A stretch of DNA of 64,000 nt from contig NZ_LMKO01000001.1 in NCBI RefSeq assembly GCF_001421705.1, positions 238,170-302,169 of the forward strand, written 5' to 3'. Below, piece after piece: positions 1 to 6,514 of the stretch. The position numbers and the translations under genes were made by a program. The notes under the pieces were generated by a model that did no database searches, had not been told where the DNA came from, and saw only the letters and a program-made list of their open reading frames with translations. Origin of the DNA: Xylophilus sp. Leaf220. Lineage in GTDB: Bacteria; Pseudomonadota; Gammaproteobacteria; Burkholderiales; Burkholderiaceae_C. The first letter of the stretch is position 1. Each line of letters starts with the position of its first letter.

Positions 1-322
1 GGCGAGTAGTGGTCGTCCTGGCCGGCCTCGGTCACCTTGCCCACCACGTCGGCCACCTCGCGCATCACGTTGGTGGCGCCGTGCATCACGTCCATCGGCA
101 GTGACTGGCGACGCTGGTGGCGTACGCCGCGGCCGATGGCGTGCCCGCCTCGGCGCACAGCTGGCCGATCGCGCATGCCTCGCGGATGCCCAGCTTGTAG
201 CCGGGCGCCGCGCGCAGTTCCTTGTCGAGCGTCTGCCACGGCTTGCCCAGCCGCAGCGCCACCGCCTCCACCCCGCCGGGGTAGTCGCGCACCATGAGGC
301 GTAGCGCGTCATGTCCATCCAT
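1..322 (-). pseudogene. Phage CII-family regulatory protein, frameshifted and cut by the window edge
   Basis: The reading frame starting at 322 opens with MDGHDALRLM and contains DYPGGVEAVALRLGK and PGYKLGIREACAI, which resemble phage CII-family (Phage_CP76) regulators of Burkholderiales prophages. It stops after 78 residues at 86. Another frame then continues to the window edge as LPMDVMHGATNVMREVADVV, which reads like the C-terminal half of the same family. This suggests a small indel near 95-115. The protein would control early-to-late or lysis-lysogeny decisions. Its position, last in a leftward run after the cro-like gene, matches lambda cII. The frameshift could also be a sequencing error. 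Confidence 0.6.
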
Positions 323-551
323 ATCCGTGTCTTTCAGAAAAACGCTATTGAATTAAGAGCACGCCGCGCAGAAACTGCGGGCATGAGAACGAGGGAGCCG
401 AAAAGAAAAACCGCCTGCCGCCCCGGCATGCCCAACACTGCGCACCTGCCCGCGCGCAGCGACAGAGAAGCCATGGAGAAACAACCGAATGGCATGCCGG
501 CGTGTGTGACGGCAGGCGGGGAAAACGAAACGTGCCGGAGAATCCGGGGCC

Positions 552-1046
552 ATGGACCTAAGCCTCATCACCGGCACCCTCTCGCTGCTCAAGGGCGCGC
601 AAGAACTCGGCACTGCAGCCATAGCTACGCGCGATGCGCAAAAGCTCACCGCGGCTGTGACGGAGATCAACGGCAAGCTGCTCGAGACGCAACAAGCGCT
701 CTTCTCCATCAGCACCCAGGCCTTCGAGCTGGGGCAACAGAACCAGAAGCTCCATCTGGAAAAGCAGGAACTGCAGGCAGCCGCCCATCAGCGCGCCCGC
801 TACACGCTGGCCGAGGTGGCCCCTGGCAATTTCGCCTATCGGCTCAAGAGTGCCGACAGCTTGAAGCCAGGCGACGCCGAGCCGGTGCACCTGGTCTGCC
901 AGCCCTGTTTCGACCAGGGGAGCAAAGTCGTCCTGATGAGGACTTTCCGCTCGTCCGATACCACGCGGAACTACCATGCCATCTGGCTGTGCTCCGCGTG
1001 CAAATTGGCGCTCCCGGACTTCATCACCGAGAGTTCCAGAGGCTGA
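552..1046 (+). CDS. Phage-associated protein with coiled coil and C-terminal zinc-binding cysteines
   Basis: This 164-residue protein begins MDLSLITGTL, continues with an Ala/Gln-rich helical stretch (about residues 15-80, probably a coiled coil), and ends in a compact domain with CQPCFDQG and CSAC pairs (roughly residues 115-150) that could bind one zinc. The layout matches a family of short hypothetical proteins seen in enterobacterial and Burkholderiales prophages; its function is not known. It lies on the forward strand between two leftward phage genes, so it probably has its own promoter. A GGAG sits 12 bases before the ATG, and GGGG lies closer. Confidence 0.65.
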   Translation: MDLSLITGTLSLLKGAQELGTAAIATRDAQKLTAAVTEINGKLLETQQALFSISTQAFELGQQNQKLHLEKQELQAAAHQRARYTLAEVAPGNFAYRLKSADSLKPGDAEPVHLVCQPCFDQGSKVVLMRTFRSSDTTRNYHAIWLCSACKLALPDFITESSRG

Positions 1047-1071
1047 GCCCTCACTGTCCTCTGAGTAGAAA

Positions 1072-1446
1072 TCAGCCACGGTCCGCATCCTCCGGAGAAG
1101 CGCTCCGCAGCACCTGCAGGAATGCACCATCGTCTGCCGCCGCAACGTCGACGCCCTGGCGGGCCAGCCCCTCGGCCAGCACGCCCAGCCATGCCGCAGC
1201 ACGCGCCCGGGCCAGCTGCTCGGCCGCGTGCCATCCGGAATCCCAGGGATCGGCCTCGAACGCCTGCAGGGCAGCGACCGAAGCAGGGACATCGGCGAGC
1301 AGCTCGGCCGCCGCACTGAAGCGGTCGGGCGCATGCTTAACCAACCCCGGCGGACCCACCCCCGGCGGCAGCGACGAAAACCGCGGCATGGCTTGCATCG
1401 AGCGGGAGGAGTTCCAGGGCGCGCGCGCGGTTGTCGGGTCACGCAT
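1072..1446 (-). CDS. Small phage protein of unknown function downstream of the cro-like gene
   Basis: The 124-residue frame is Ala-rich and mostly helical in its second half (AAELLADVPASVAALQAFEA, then a run ending SPEDADRG). I recognise no domain. The start is set by its overlap with the cro-like gene: the sequence ATGCGTGA on the reverse strand holds both this ATG and the upstream stop, an 8-base overlap that implies translational coupling. By position it takes the place held by a cII-type or replication-control gene in other phages. A longer upstream start exists but would run through the cro-like gene. Confidence 0.5.
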   Translation of the reverse strand: MRDPTTARAPWNSSRSMQAMPRFSSLPPGVGPPGLVKHAPDRFSAAAELLADVPASVAALQAFEADPWDSGWHAAEQLARARAAAWLGVLAEGLARQGVDVAAADDGAFLQVLRSASPEDADRG

Positions 1447-1693
1447 GGGCCACCTCCTGCTGAGCCACAAGCTCGGGCCAGATGTCGCGCCAGTCGTCCG
1501 GCCGGAGATCGGCTCGCGTGACAAGCCCTCTCGTCGCACGCTCGATAGCGACGCAATGCTTCGGCCCGGGCTTCCGGTTGGCATAGCCGTGTTGCCACTG
1601 GCGGACCTGCGCGTCGCTAGGTACGCCAATCTGCACGCTCAGCTCTTTAACGGACAACGCACCGGACAAGTCCAAATATTCATGCAGCTTCAT
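1439..1693 (-). CDS. YdaS/Cro-type phage antirepressor (helix-turn-helix)
   Basis: This 84-residue protein starts MKLHEYLDLS and has the short HTH layout of the YdaS/Cro antitoxin-like family: KELSVQIGVPSDAQVRQWQH (about residues 14-33) as the helix-turn-helix, then GPKHCVAIERATRG and WRDIWPEL. It is divergent from the CI repressor gene across a 74-base operator region, the lambda cro position, and would repress cI while opening lytic transcription. A longer frame begins upstream at 1804, but that would read through the operators and into cI. The internal ATG at 1693 is therefore preferred. It lies only about 10 bases after a TATAGA -10 box, so the transcript may be almost leaderless. Confidence 0.8.
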   Translation of the reverse strand: MKLHEYLDLSGALSVKELSVQIGVPSDAQVRQWQHGYANRKPGPKHCVAIERATRGLVTRADLRPDDWRDIWPELVAQQEVAHA

Positions 1694-1767
1694 GGCGTGC
1701 AACTCTATAGCGTTCGCTACATTTTTGCAATACCAATCGCTAGCGTAGCGGATGCTACTGTTGCAAC
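1694..1767. promoter_or_regulatory. OR-like operator/promoter region between cro and cI
   Basis: Two copies of the dyad TAGC-N4-GCTA are present, at 1708-1719 (TAGCGTTCGCTA) and 1746-1757 (TAGCGGATGCTA). The first overlaps a leftward -10 box (TATAGA on the reverse strand) for the cro-like gene. The second overlaps a rightward -10-like TACTGT at 1756-1761 for cI. That -10 box ends only 6 bases before the cI ATG, so cI mRNA from it would be nearly leaderless, as lambda cI mRNA is from PRM. The motif also occurs after cI, which supports its being the true operator. Promoter calls are by eye. Confidence 0.7.
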
Positions 1768-2442
1768 ATGACCGATCTAGAGATTCAGGACCTGCGGCGA
1801 GCAAGGCTTGCAGCCCTTGCGCAAGAGGTTGGGGGCAACGCCGCGCTAGGCCGGCTGTTGGGGTACTCCAGCGGCGCCTTCGTCGGCCAGATGCTTTCCG
1901 GCCACAAAAACATCACAGAATCGACTGTCAGGCTGATCGAACGGCTCCCTAGGCGGGAAGGCTGGTTTGACACCACGACGACCGCTCGGCGAAGGGAAGA
2001 GATTGACCTCGATTCCCACCCTGATCTGGTTTCAGTCCGCCGGGTGAATCTCAAGCTCCAGGCGGGAATGAACGGCTTTGCAGTCGAGCCCGAGGAAGGG
2101 GAAGCGGACCCAATTTTTTTCCGTAGCAACTGGCTAGCAGCCCGCGGCTACAAGCCTTACAACCTAATCGCAATAAGCGTTCGCGGCCCAAGCATGGAGC
2201 CGACCCTTTATGAAGGTGATCTTGTCGTAGTGAACACAGCTGACAGAGAGCCAAAAGACGGATCTGTATGCGCGATCAACTACGAGGGCGAATCGGTGAT
2301 CAAGCGGCTGCAACGAGAAGGGGGCAGCTGGTATCTTGCAAGCGACAACCCAGACCAGCGCAGGTTTCCGCGCAAAGAATGGATCGATGGAGAGGCAATC
2401 ATCATTGGGGTGGTGATTCACCGTCAGAGCGAATTGCTTTAG
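1768..2442 (+). CDS. cI: Phage CI repressor, LexA/S24 peptidase type
   Basis: This 224-residue protein has an N-terminal helix-turn-helix-like domain (about residues 10-60, including LGRLLGYSSGAFVGQML) and a C-terminal S24 peptidase domain. The catalytic serine lies in GPSMEPTL (Ser142) and the lysine in ESVIKRL (Lys179). An Ala-Gly pair at 99-100 in KLQAGMNG is a plausible self-cleavage site. It would hold the prophage silent by binding the TAGC-N4-GCTA operators on both sides of its gene, and lose activity by RecA-stimulated cleavage after DNA damage. No convincing ribosome binding site precedes the ATG, in line with a leaderless transcript. Domain order and length are normal for the family. 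Confidence 0.92.
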   Translation: MTDLEIQDLRRARLAALAQEVGGNAALGRLLGYSSGAFVGQMLSGHKNITESTVRLIERLPRREGWFDTTTTARRREEIDLDSHPDLVSVRRVNLKLQAGMNGFAVEPEEGEADPIFFRSNWLAARGYKPYNLIAISVRGPSMEPTLYEGDLVVVNTADREPKDGSVCAINYEGESVIKRLQREGGSWYLASDNPDQRRFPRKEWIDGEAIIIGVVIHRQSELL

Positions 2443-2460
2443 CTGACGCTGCATAAATTT

Positions 2461-2511
2461 GCAAACGTATAGCGTTTGCTATTGACAAACACCAATAGCG
2501 AACGCTACAGT
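2461..2511 (+). promoter_or_regulatory. PL/OL-like promoter with two CI operators
   Basis: A TTGACA -35 box (2482-2487) and a TACAGT -10 box (2506-2511) are separated by 18 bases. Operator copies TAGCGTTTGCTA (2470-2481) and TAGCGAACGCTA (2496-2507) lie directly upstream of the -35 box and across the spacer and -10 box. A repressor bound at either would block polymerase. The first copy also lies within a 7-base inverted repeat (2461-2467 with 2473-2479). The promoter points into the operon that ends with the integrase, as lambda PL does. Confidence 0.75.
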
Positions 2512-2546
2512 TCGCTCCTTGCCGCTTTCGGCTTTAGGAGCGAACG

Positions 2547-2753
2547 ATGCATTTCACCCCCCTGCGCAGCTACCGCGCAAACCTGATCCAACCCGGGATC
2601 CAGGCCGAAGACGTAGAAGCCCACGCCGCTGCCGGCACCCTGCGCACGATCCGCCTGCGCGCCCCCAGTTGCACCCATGCGCAAATCGCCGCGCACAAGG
2701 TCACCGGCCTGCCGGTGCACTCGGTGGAGCGGATCGAGGTTGCGGCAGCATGA
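2547..2753 (+). CDS. Small phage early-operon protein
   Basis: This is the first gene of the operon behind the PL-like promoter: 68 residues starting MHFTPLRSYR, with an AGGAG ribosome binding site just upstream. It has an Ala-rich middle and a run IRLRAPSCTHAQIAAHKVTG that could form a helix-turn-helix-like segment, so a small DNA-binding role is possible but unproven. I recognise no family. Its stop overlaps the next start (ATGA at 2750), showing translational coupling. Confidence 0.6.
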   Translation: MHFTPLRSYRANLIQPGIQAEDVEAHAAAGTLRTIRLRAPSCTHAQIAAHKVTGLPVHSVERIEVAAA

Positions 2754-3193
2754 GCGCCCTGCCCGCCTCGTTCGCCTCGCTGCCGGCAGCACGCCCCGTC
2801 GCGCTCGACTTTGCGCGTGACACCATCACGTTCGAGCTGCCGCCCGGCCTACGCGTCTCCCAGCAGCTCTACGCGATCGCATCGGCCGAAGCACTGGCGG
2901 CCGCACTGCAGCAGGCAGGGCTTCCGGAGCACGGCGCAACCGTCCTGGGTGCGCCGCTTGCCACGCCACCCGCGGTCAAGTTCACAACGTACAACGGGTT
3001 CCGCGTGCTCACCGTCGACGGCGGGAACGGCATGTGCGTGCACGTCCAGTGCGACCGCTTTAAAAATCCGGCGCATTGGTACGGTAGCGAAAGCCGCACC
3101 GACCAATCTGGCCGCGCGTGGGAACGCCAGATCGGAACGCTCGTCATCGACAACTTCGGCGACCTCGTCCCCGCAGAAGGCGGTGCCGCATGA
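2750..3193 (+). CDS. Phage early-operon protein of unknown function
   Basis: This 147-residue protein starts MSALPASFAS at an ATGA overlap with the gene before it. It is soluble, with no signal or membrane segment. The middle part (KFTTYNGFRVLTVDGGNGMC) and the Trp/His-containing HWYGSESRTDQ resemble nothing I can name. A longer open frame begins at 2519 but lies antisense in character over the previous gene; the overlap start is preferred. It ends in an ATGA overlap with the next gene, so the three are probably translated as one unit. Confidence 0.55.
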   Translation: MSALPASFASLPAARPVALDFARDTITFELPPGLRVSQQLYAIASAEALAAALQQAGLPEHGATVLGAPLATPPAVKFTTYNGFRVLTVDGGNGMCVHVQCDRFKNPAHWYGSESRTDQSGRAWERQIGTLVIDNFGDLVPAEGGAA

Positions 3194-3468
3194 GCCGCCG
3201 CCTCGACAACCCCGCTCTGGACTTCTCGCTGATCGGTGTCCTGCTGATGCTGGCCGTTCTGCTGGGCTGCGGCGGCCTCTACCTGGACGGCGGTCCCGAC
3301 GAGCCGGTCGGCATGGAGGCCCAGGCTGACGAAGCCGCCCACCTGCAGGCGCAGTACGCGGCCGACAACGCCCTGGCCGCCAGCGCCCGCGCCCGGCATC
3401 CGTCCACCGCGCAGCCGCCGCGCCGCATCCACGAATCGGTGCTGGTCGCCGCCGGGGGCCGCCCATGA
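3190..3468 (+). CDS. Small single-pass membrane protein of the phage early operon
   Basis: This 92-residue protein has one hydrophobic segment near the N-terminus (about residues 12-33, SLIGVLLMLAVLLGCGGLYL), followed by an acidic and Ala-rich tail. The tail is rich in Ala, Gln and Arg and probably lies in one compartment. Small membrane proteins in phage early operons often act in exclusion or lysis timing, but nothing here points to one function. Both ends overlap neighbours by ATGA (3190 and 3465), so it belongs to the same translational chain. Confidence 0.55.
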   Translation: MSRRLDNPALDFSLIGVLLMLAVLLGCGGLYLDGGPDEPVGMEAQADEAAHLQAQYAADNALAASARARHPSTAQPPRRIHESVLVAAGGRP

Positions 3469-4197
3469 CGCCCCGCGAGATCCTCGGCAGCTTCTGCGAG
3501 CCCGTCACCGTGCAGGGCTCGGTGCTGGAAGGCCCGTGGCGCGACGGTGCCTACGCCTACGCCACCAACCGCTGCTGGATGGTGCGCATGCCCGCGTTCG
3601 GCATGGGCAGCCTTATCGGCCGCACGCCGGAGCATCCCACCTCCGCGTCCGTCGCCGCCCTGTTCGACAAAGCACCCCAGGCCGGCTTCGCGCCGATGGA
3701 GACGCTGCCGACAGTCAACCCCTGCCCGCGCTGCTGGGGCACGCTGACCGTGCAGACGCACGCCTGTCTCAGCTGCGCAGGCAAGGGCAAGTTCGAGCAC
3801 TACCGCCATGAGTACGACTGCGCCCCGTGCGAGGGCAGCGGCCGCGCGTGGTCCGGCGACAGCCCCTCGCCACAAGTTCGAGCACTACCGCCATGAGTAC
3901 GACTGCGCCCCGTGCGAGGGCAGCGGCCGCGCGTGGTCCGGCGACAGCCCCTCGCCACCCGAACTGAAAGAGACCTGCATCGACTGCTCGGGCACCGGCT
4001 TCGACCTCGCGCACTACCAGATCGCCCTGTACGGCACCCAGTGGTTCCAGCCCGGCTACCTGCACGCCATCGCGCGCCTACCGGGCGTGCTGTTCGCACC
4101 CGGCCTCGACAAGGGGCCTGCCGGTTTTCGATTCGACGGCGGTGGCGAGGGACTGCTGATGCCGTGCCATCCGCCGCGCTTCTACCCCAGCTTCTGA
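3465..4197 (+). pseudogene. Zinc-finger phage protein broken by an 85-bp tandem duplication
   Basis: Two frames together encode one protein. The first (from 3465) carries CPRCWG, CLSCAGKG and CAPCEGSG, and the second (ending at 4197) carries CAPCEGSG again, then CIDCSGTG. A perfect 85-base tandem repeat lies between them; because 85 is not a multiple of three it shifts the frame. Removing one copy restores a single 215-residue protein. The four CxxCxGxG-like motifs resemble the cysteine-rich zinc domain of DnaJ, although there is no J domain. As read, translation would end at 3896 after 143 residues. The function is unknown; a chaperone-like or nucleic-acid-binding role is only a guess. Confidence 0.8.
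3788..3957 (+). repeat. Perfect 85-bp tandem duplication
   Basis: Bases 3788-3872 and 3873-3957 are identical, with no mismatch seen. The repeat covers the third zinc motif of the gene it disrupts. Lack of any divergence suggests a recent event, and such a direct repeat could collapse back by slippage or recombination. Confidence 0.95.
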
Positions 4198-4214
4198 CCG
4201 CGCCGACGACCGCC

Positions 4215-4568
4215 ATGAACGCAAGGAGCCTGCAGCTGCACCTGCGCCGCCCTGTCTACCAGGTGCGGCACAAGAACCAGATCGCCTACATGGCGGCGCT
4301 GGTGGAGCGCACCGGAGAGCTTTCCTACGGCGCGCACATCGAAGCGCTGTTCGTGAGCGAAGACGCCGTCGCCTTCATCGATGCCCACCGCGCGGAGCTG
4401 AAGAGCGGCACCACGCTGCAGGACCTCGACTTGGTCGACATCCACGCCCACAACGACGTGCTGCGCGGCTATGTCGCCGGCACGCCCCGCATCGCCCCAC
4501 CGCGGCACGCCGCCGCCCCCGCCCACCCCACGCAGGCCGCGCCTGCCCAACCAGCGACGACAGCATGA
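4215..4568 (+). CDS. Phage early-operon protein of unknown function
   Basis: This 117-residue protein starts MNARSLQLHL, 17 bases after the broken zinc-finger gene. The first 85 residues look folded (YQVRHKNQIAYMAALVERTG, then AFIDAHRAELKSGTTLQDLD); the last 30 are a Pro/Ala/Thr-rich tail. I recognise no family. A longer frame opens at 3912 but overlaps the zinc-finger gene in another frame. It ends in an ATGA overlap with the following gene. Confidence 0.55.
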   Translation: MNARSLQLHLRRPVYQVRHKNQIAYMAALVERTGELSYGAHIEALFVSEDAVAFIDAHRAELKSGTTLQDLDLVDIHAHNDVLRGYVAGTPRIAPPRHAAAPAHPTQAAPAQPATTA

Positions 4569-5071
4569 CCACCGTCCACCTCACCATCCAGGACACGCCC
4601 TCCGGGCTGGTCCGTATCAGCACCGACGCGGCTCGCGCGCCGGCCGGCACCACCCCGCCGCCCGCCCAGCGTTTGGCCGTGGAGCTGCTCAGCCTGGCCG
4701 CGCACACGGGCTTCGCGATCGAAGTGCACGACACGCCGATCGCGGCCAATCTGGAGGGCCTGGCGGCGGCCCTGCTGGGCCCGCATCCGGCCCAGCGCGA
4801 CGCCGAGGGCTACCTGACCCACCCGGCCCTGCCGATCCTCGACGAGGGCATCAACGTCCGATCGCTGCTGATGGTGCTCGGGCTGGAGACGAGCTTCGTT
4901 TGCATGGAGGACGATTGCGACCTGGACCACCCGGCCGTGACGAGCTACGAGCACGGCGACGGCTGCGCAGCATGGACGCCGACGCCGCCGGCAGGCGATG
5001 GCTGGGTGCTGGTCGAGATCTACGACACCGAGGACGGCGTCTACGCCCTGTATTGCCGAGGTGCTGCATGA
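4565..5071 (+). CDS. Phage early-operon protein of unknown function
   Basis: This 168-residue soluble protein starts MTTVHLTIQD at an ATGA overlap and ends in another with the HD-domain gene. It is acidic toward the C-terminus (CMEDDCDLDHPAV, then EIYDTEDGVYALY). Two nearby Cys and several Asp could bind metal, but no known motif is clear. Similar short acidic proteins occur in the early regions of Comamonadaceae prophages. No function is proposed. Confidence 0.55.
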   Translation: MTTVHLTIQDTPSGLVRISTDAARAPAGTTPPPAQRLAVELLSLAAHTGFAIEVHDTPIAANLEGLAAALLGPHPAQRDAEGYLTHPALPILDEGINVRSLLMVLGLETSFVCMEDDCDLDHPAVTSYEHGDGCAAWTPTPPAGDGWVLVEIYDTEDGVYALYCRGAA

Positions 5072-5700
5072 GCACCTGGATCCAAACCGCCACCGGCCAA
5101 CAGCACCACCTGGGCGGCATCGGCCGCACGGTCAACCGCATTGACCTGCACGACATCGCCCACGCGCTGGCGCAGATCAACCGCTTCACCGGCCACGCCT
5201 CCCGCCCCTACAGCGTCGCCGAGCACAGCCTGCTGTGCGCCGACATCGCCGAGCGCATGCAGTGCACCCCGGCGGTCCAGCGCGCAGCACTGCTGCACGA
5301 CGCCCACGAGGCCTACACCGGCGACTGCAGCAGCCCGGCCAAGCAGGTGCTCGGCGCGGCCTGGGCCGACTACGAGGGCGCCCATGCCCTGGCGGTGCGC
5401 AAGCACTTTCGCATCAACCACATCTTCGCCGGCTGCCGCCCGGCGCTACACCAGATCGACCTGGTGGCGCTGGCCACCGAGCGCCGCGACCTGATGGCCT
5501 GGAGCGCCGACACGCACCCCGCCTGGGAGGTGCTGGACACGCCCGGCCGCGTGGTGCCCCCGGCCGACTGGATCAACCTGCAGAGCCTGAAGCGCGAGCA
5601 CAAGCACTGGTGCGAGTGGCGCGATGAGTTCTTGGCCAAATTTCACGCAATAAATGCATTGCTAGACGAGGGCGCATCCTCCCGAAAAATAGTGAGCTAG
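5068..5700 (+). CDS. HD-domain phosphohydrolase (YfbR-like)
   Basis: This 210-residue protein carries the HD hydrolase signature: an early SVAEHSLL (His53), the HD pair in AALLHDAHEAYTGD (His77-Asp78), and a later Asp in HQIDLVALATE. Length and motif spacing match YfbR-type 5'-deoxynucleotidases and HD proteins common in phage early operons. It probably hydrolyses a nucleotide or deoxynucleoside monophosphate, perhaps to shape nucleotide pools or destroy a signal nucleotide; the substrate is not shown by sequence. The start at an ATGA overlap is preferred to a longer frame from 4471. It is the last gene before an oppositely oriented AT-rich insertion. Confidence 0.78.
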   Translation: MSTWIQTATGQQHHLGGIGRTVNRIDLHDIAHALAQINRFTGHASRPYSVAEHSLLCADIAERMQCTPAVQRAALLHDAHEAYTGDCSSPAKQVLGAAWADYEGAHALAVRKHFRINHIFAGCRPALHQIDLVALATERRDLMAWSADTHPAWEVLDTPGRVVPPADWINLQSLKREHKHWCEWRDEFLAKFHAINALLDEGASSRKIVS

Positions 5701-5733
5701 TGGCTTCCCATGCAAACCATTTTCCTCACATCC

Positions 5734-6450
5734 TTAGCCCTCGCGCGAATCGCGAGCAGATACCCAAAGATCATAATCAAGGGTTTTAATAATCTCCCCT
5801 TCTGGAAAATCATTGTCACGCAGGGTAAAACTCATAGGAATGAGCTGTGCACCTCGATCGGACAAAGAAGCTGCCGCTGCCCCTTCCGCGTTTTCGATCG
5901 AATTAATCACAAAAGACATATAACCTCTTCTTCTATCGTGTACACCCCGACTCATCAAACTGCCGGCAGACAACTCGGGCCAATACTGATGCACATTTGC
6001 GGTGGCTTCTTGGATCGCGTCATAAACGCGCCAGTCGGGAATGCTAAGCAAAGGAGTTTTAGCCAATTCCGTGAGCATTTCCCTCAAGCGAGAAATCTCC
6101 TGATCCGCACCAAAACCAGAATCGACACTTCGCCTCACCCATGCCGCTTGGACCCTGCACCGAAAAATTGCTGCCCCCAGTATTTCAAGCACCCTAATTT
6201 CTTCCGTTTCCGCAGCCCGAGTGACGTGACGTGCATTTTCGCCAACTTGCCACCATACGCCAATCGCACCCGCAGCAATTGCAATCACGGCCCCAATAGT
6301 TTGGCCCCATGCTGGAGCCGATTCTGCCGAAAGCAGACACACTATAAACGGCCAACCCGGAAATATTGTCAGCAATGCTACGACAACCATTGCTATTGCA
6401 AAGGCCATTGCAAAGCGATCTCTAATGCGCCAAGTACTCTTTTTATCCAT
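5734..6450 (-). CDS. AT-rich two-helix membrane protein, probable prophage cargo (moron)
   Basis: The 238-residue protein starts MDKKSTWRIR and has two hydrophobic segments near the N-terminus (about residues 13-30 and 50-68, including TIGAVIAIAAGAIGVWW), then a soluble domain of about 170 residues. The soluble part ends DYDLWVSARDSREG. I recognise no family. It is the only leftward gene inside the rightward early operon, and its DNA is clearly richer in A+T than its neighbours, both marks of recent acquisition. Membrane-anchored cargo genes like this often give superinfection exclusion or abortive infection. That role is inference. Start sites further upstream overlap the methyltransferase gene. 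Confidence 0.65.
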   Translation of the reverse strand: MDKKSTWRIRDRFAMAFAIAMVVVALLTIFPGWPFIVCLLSAESAPAWGQTIGAVIAIAAGAIGVWWQVGENARHVTRAAETEEIRVLEILGAAIFRCRVQAAWVRRSVDSGFGADQEISRLREMLTELAKTPLLSIPDWRVYDAIQEATANVHQYWPELSAGSLMSRGVHDRRRGYMSFVINSIENAEGAAAASLSDRGAQLIPMSFTLRDNDFPEGEIIKTLDYDLWVSARDSREG

Positions 6451-6514
6451 ATAACCATCCGTCAATTCGCTACCAAACCGGCTGCAAATCATATGGTCTT
6501 TAAGGGAGAGGCAT

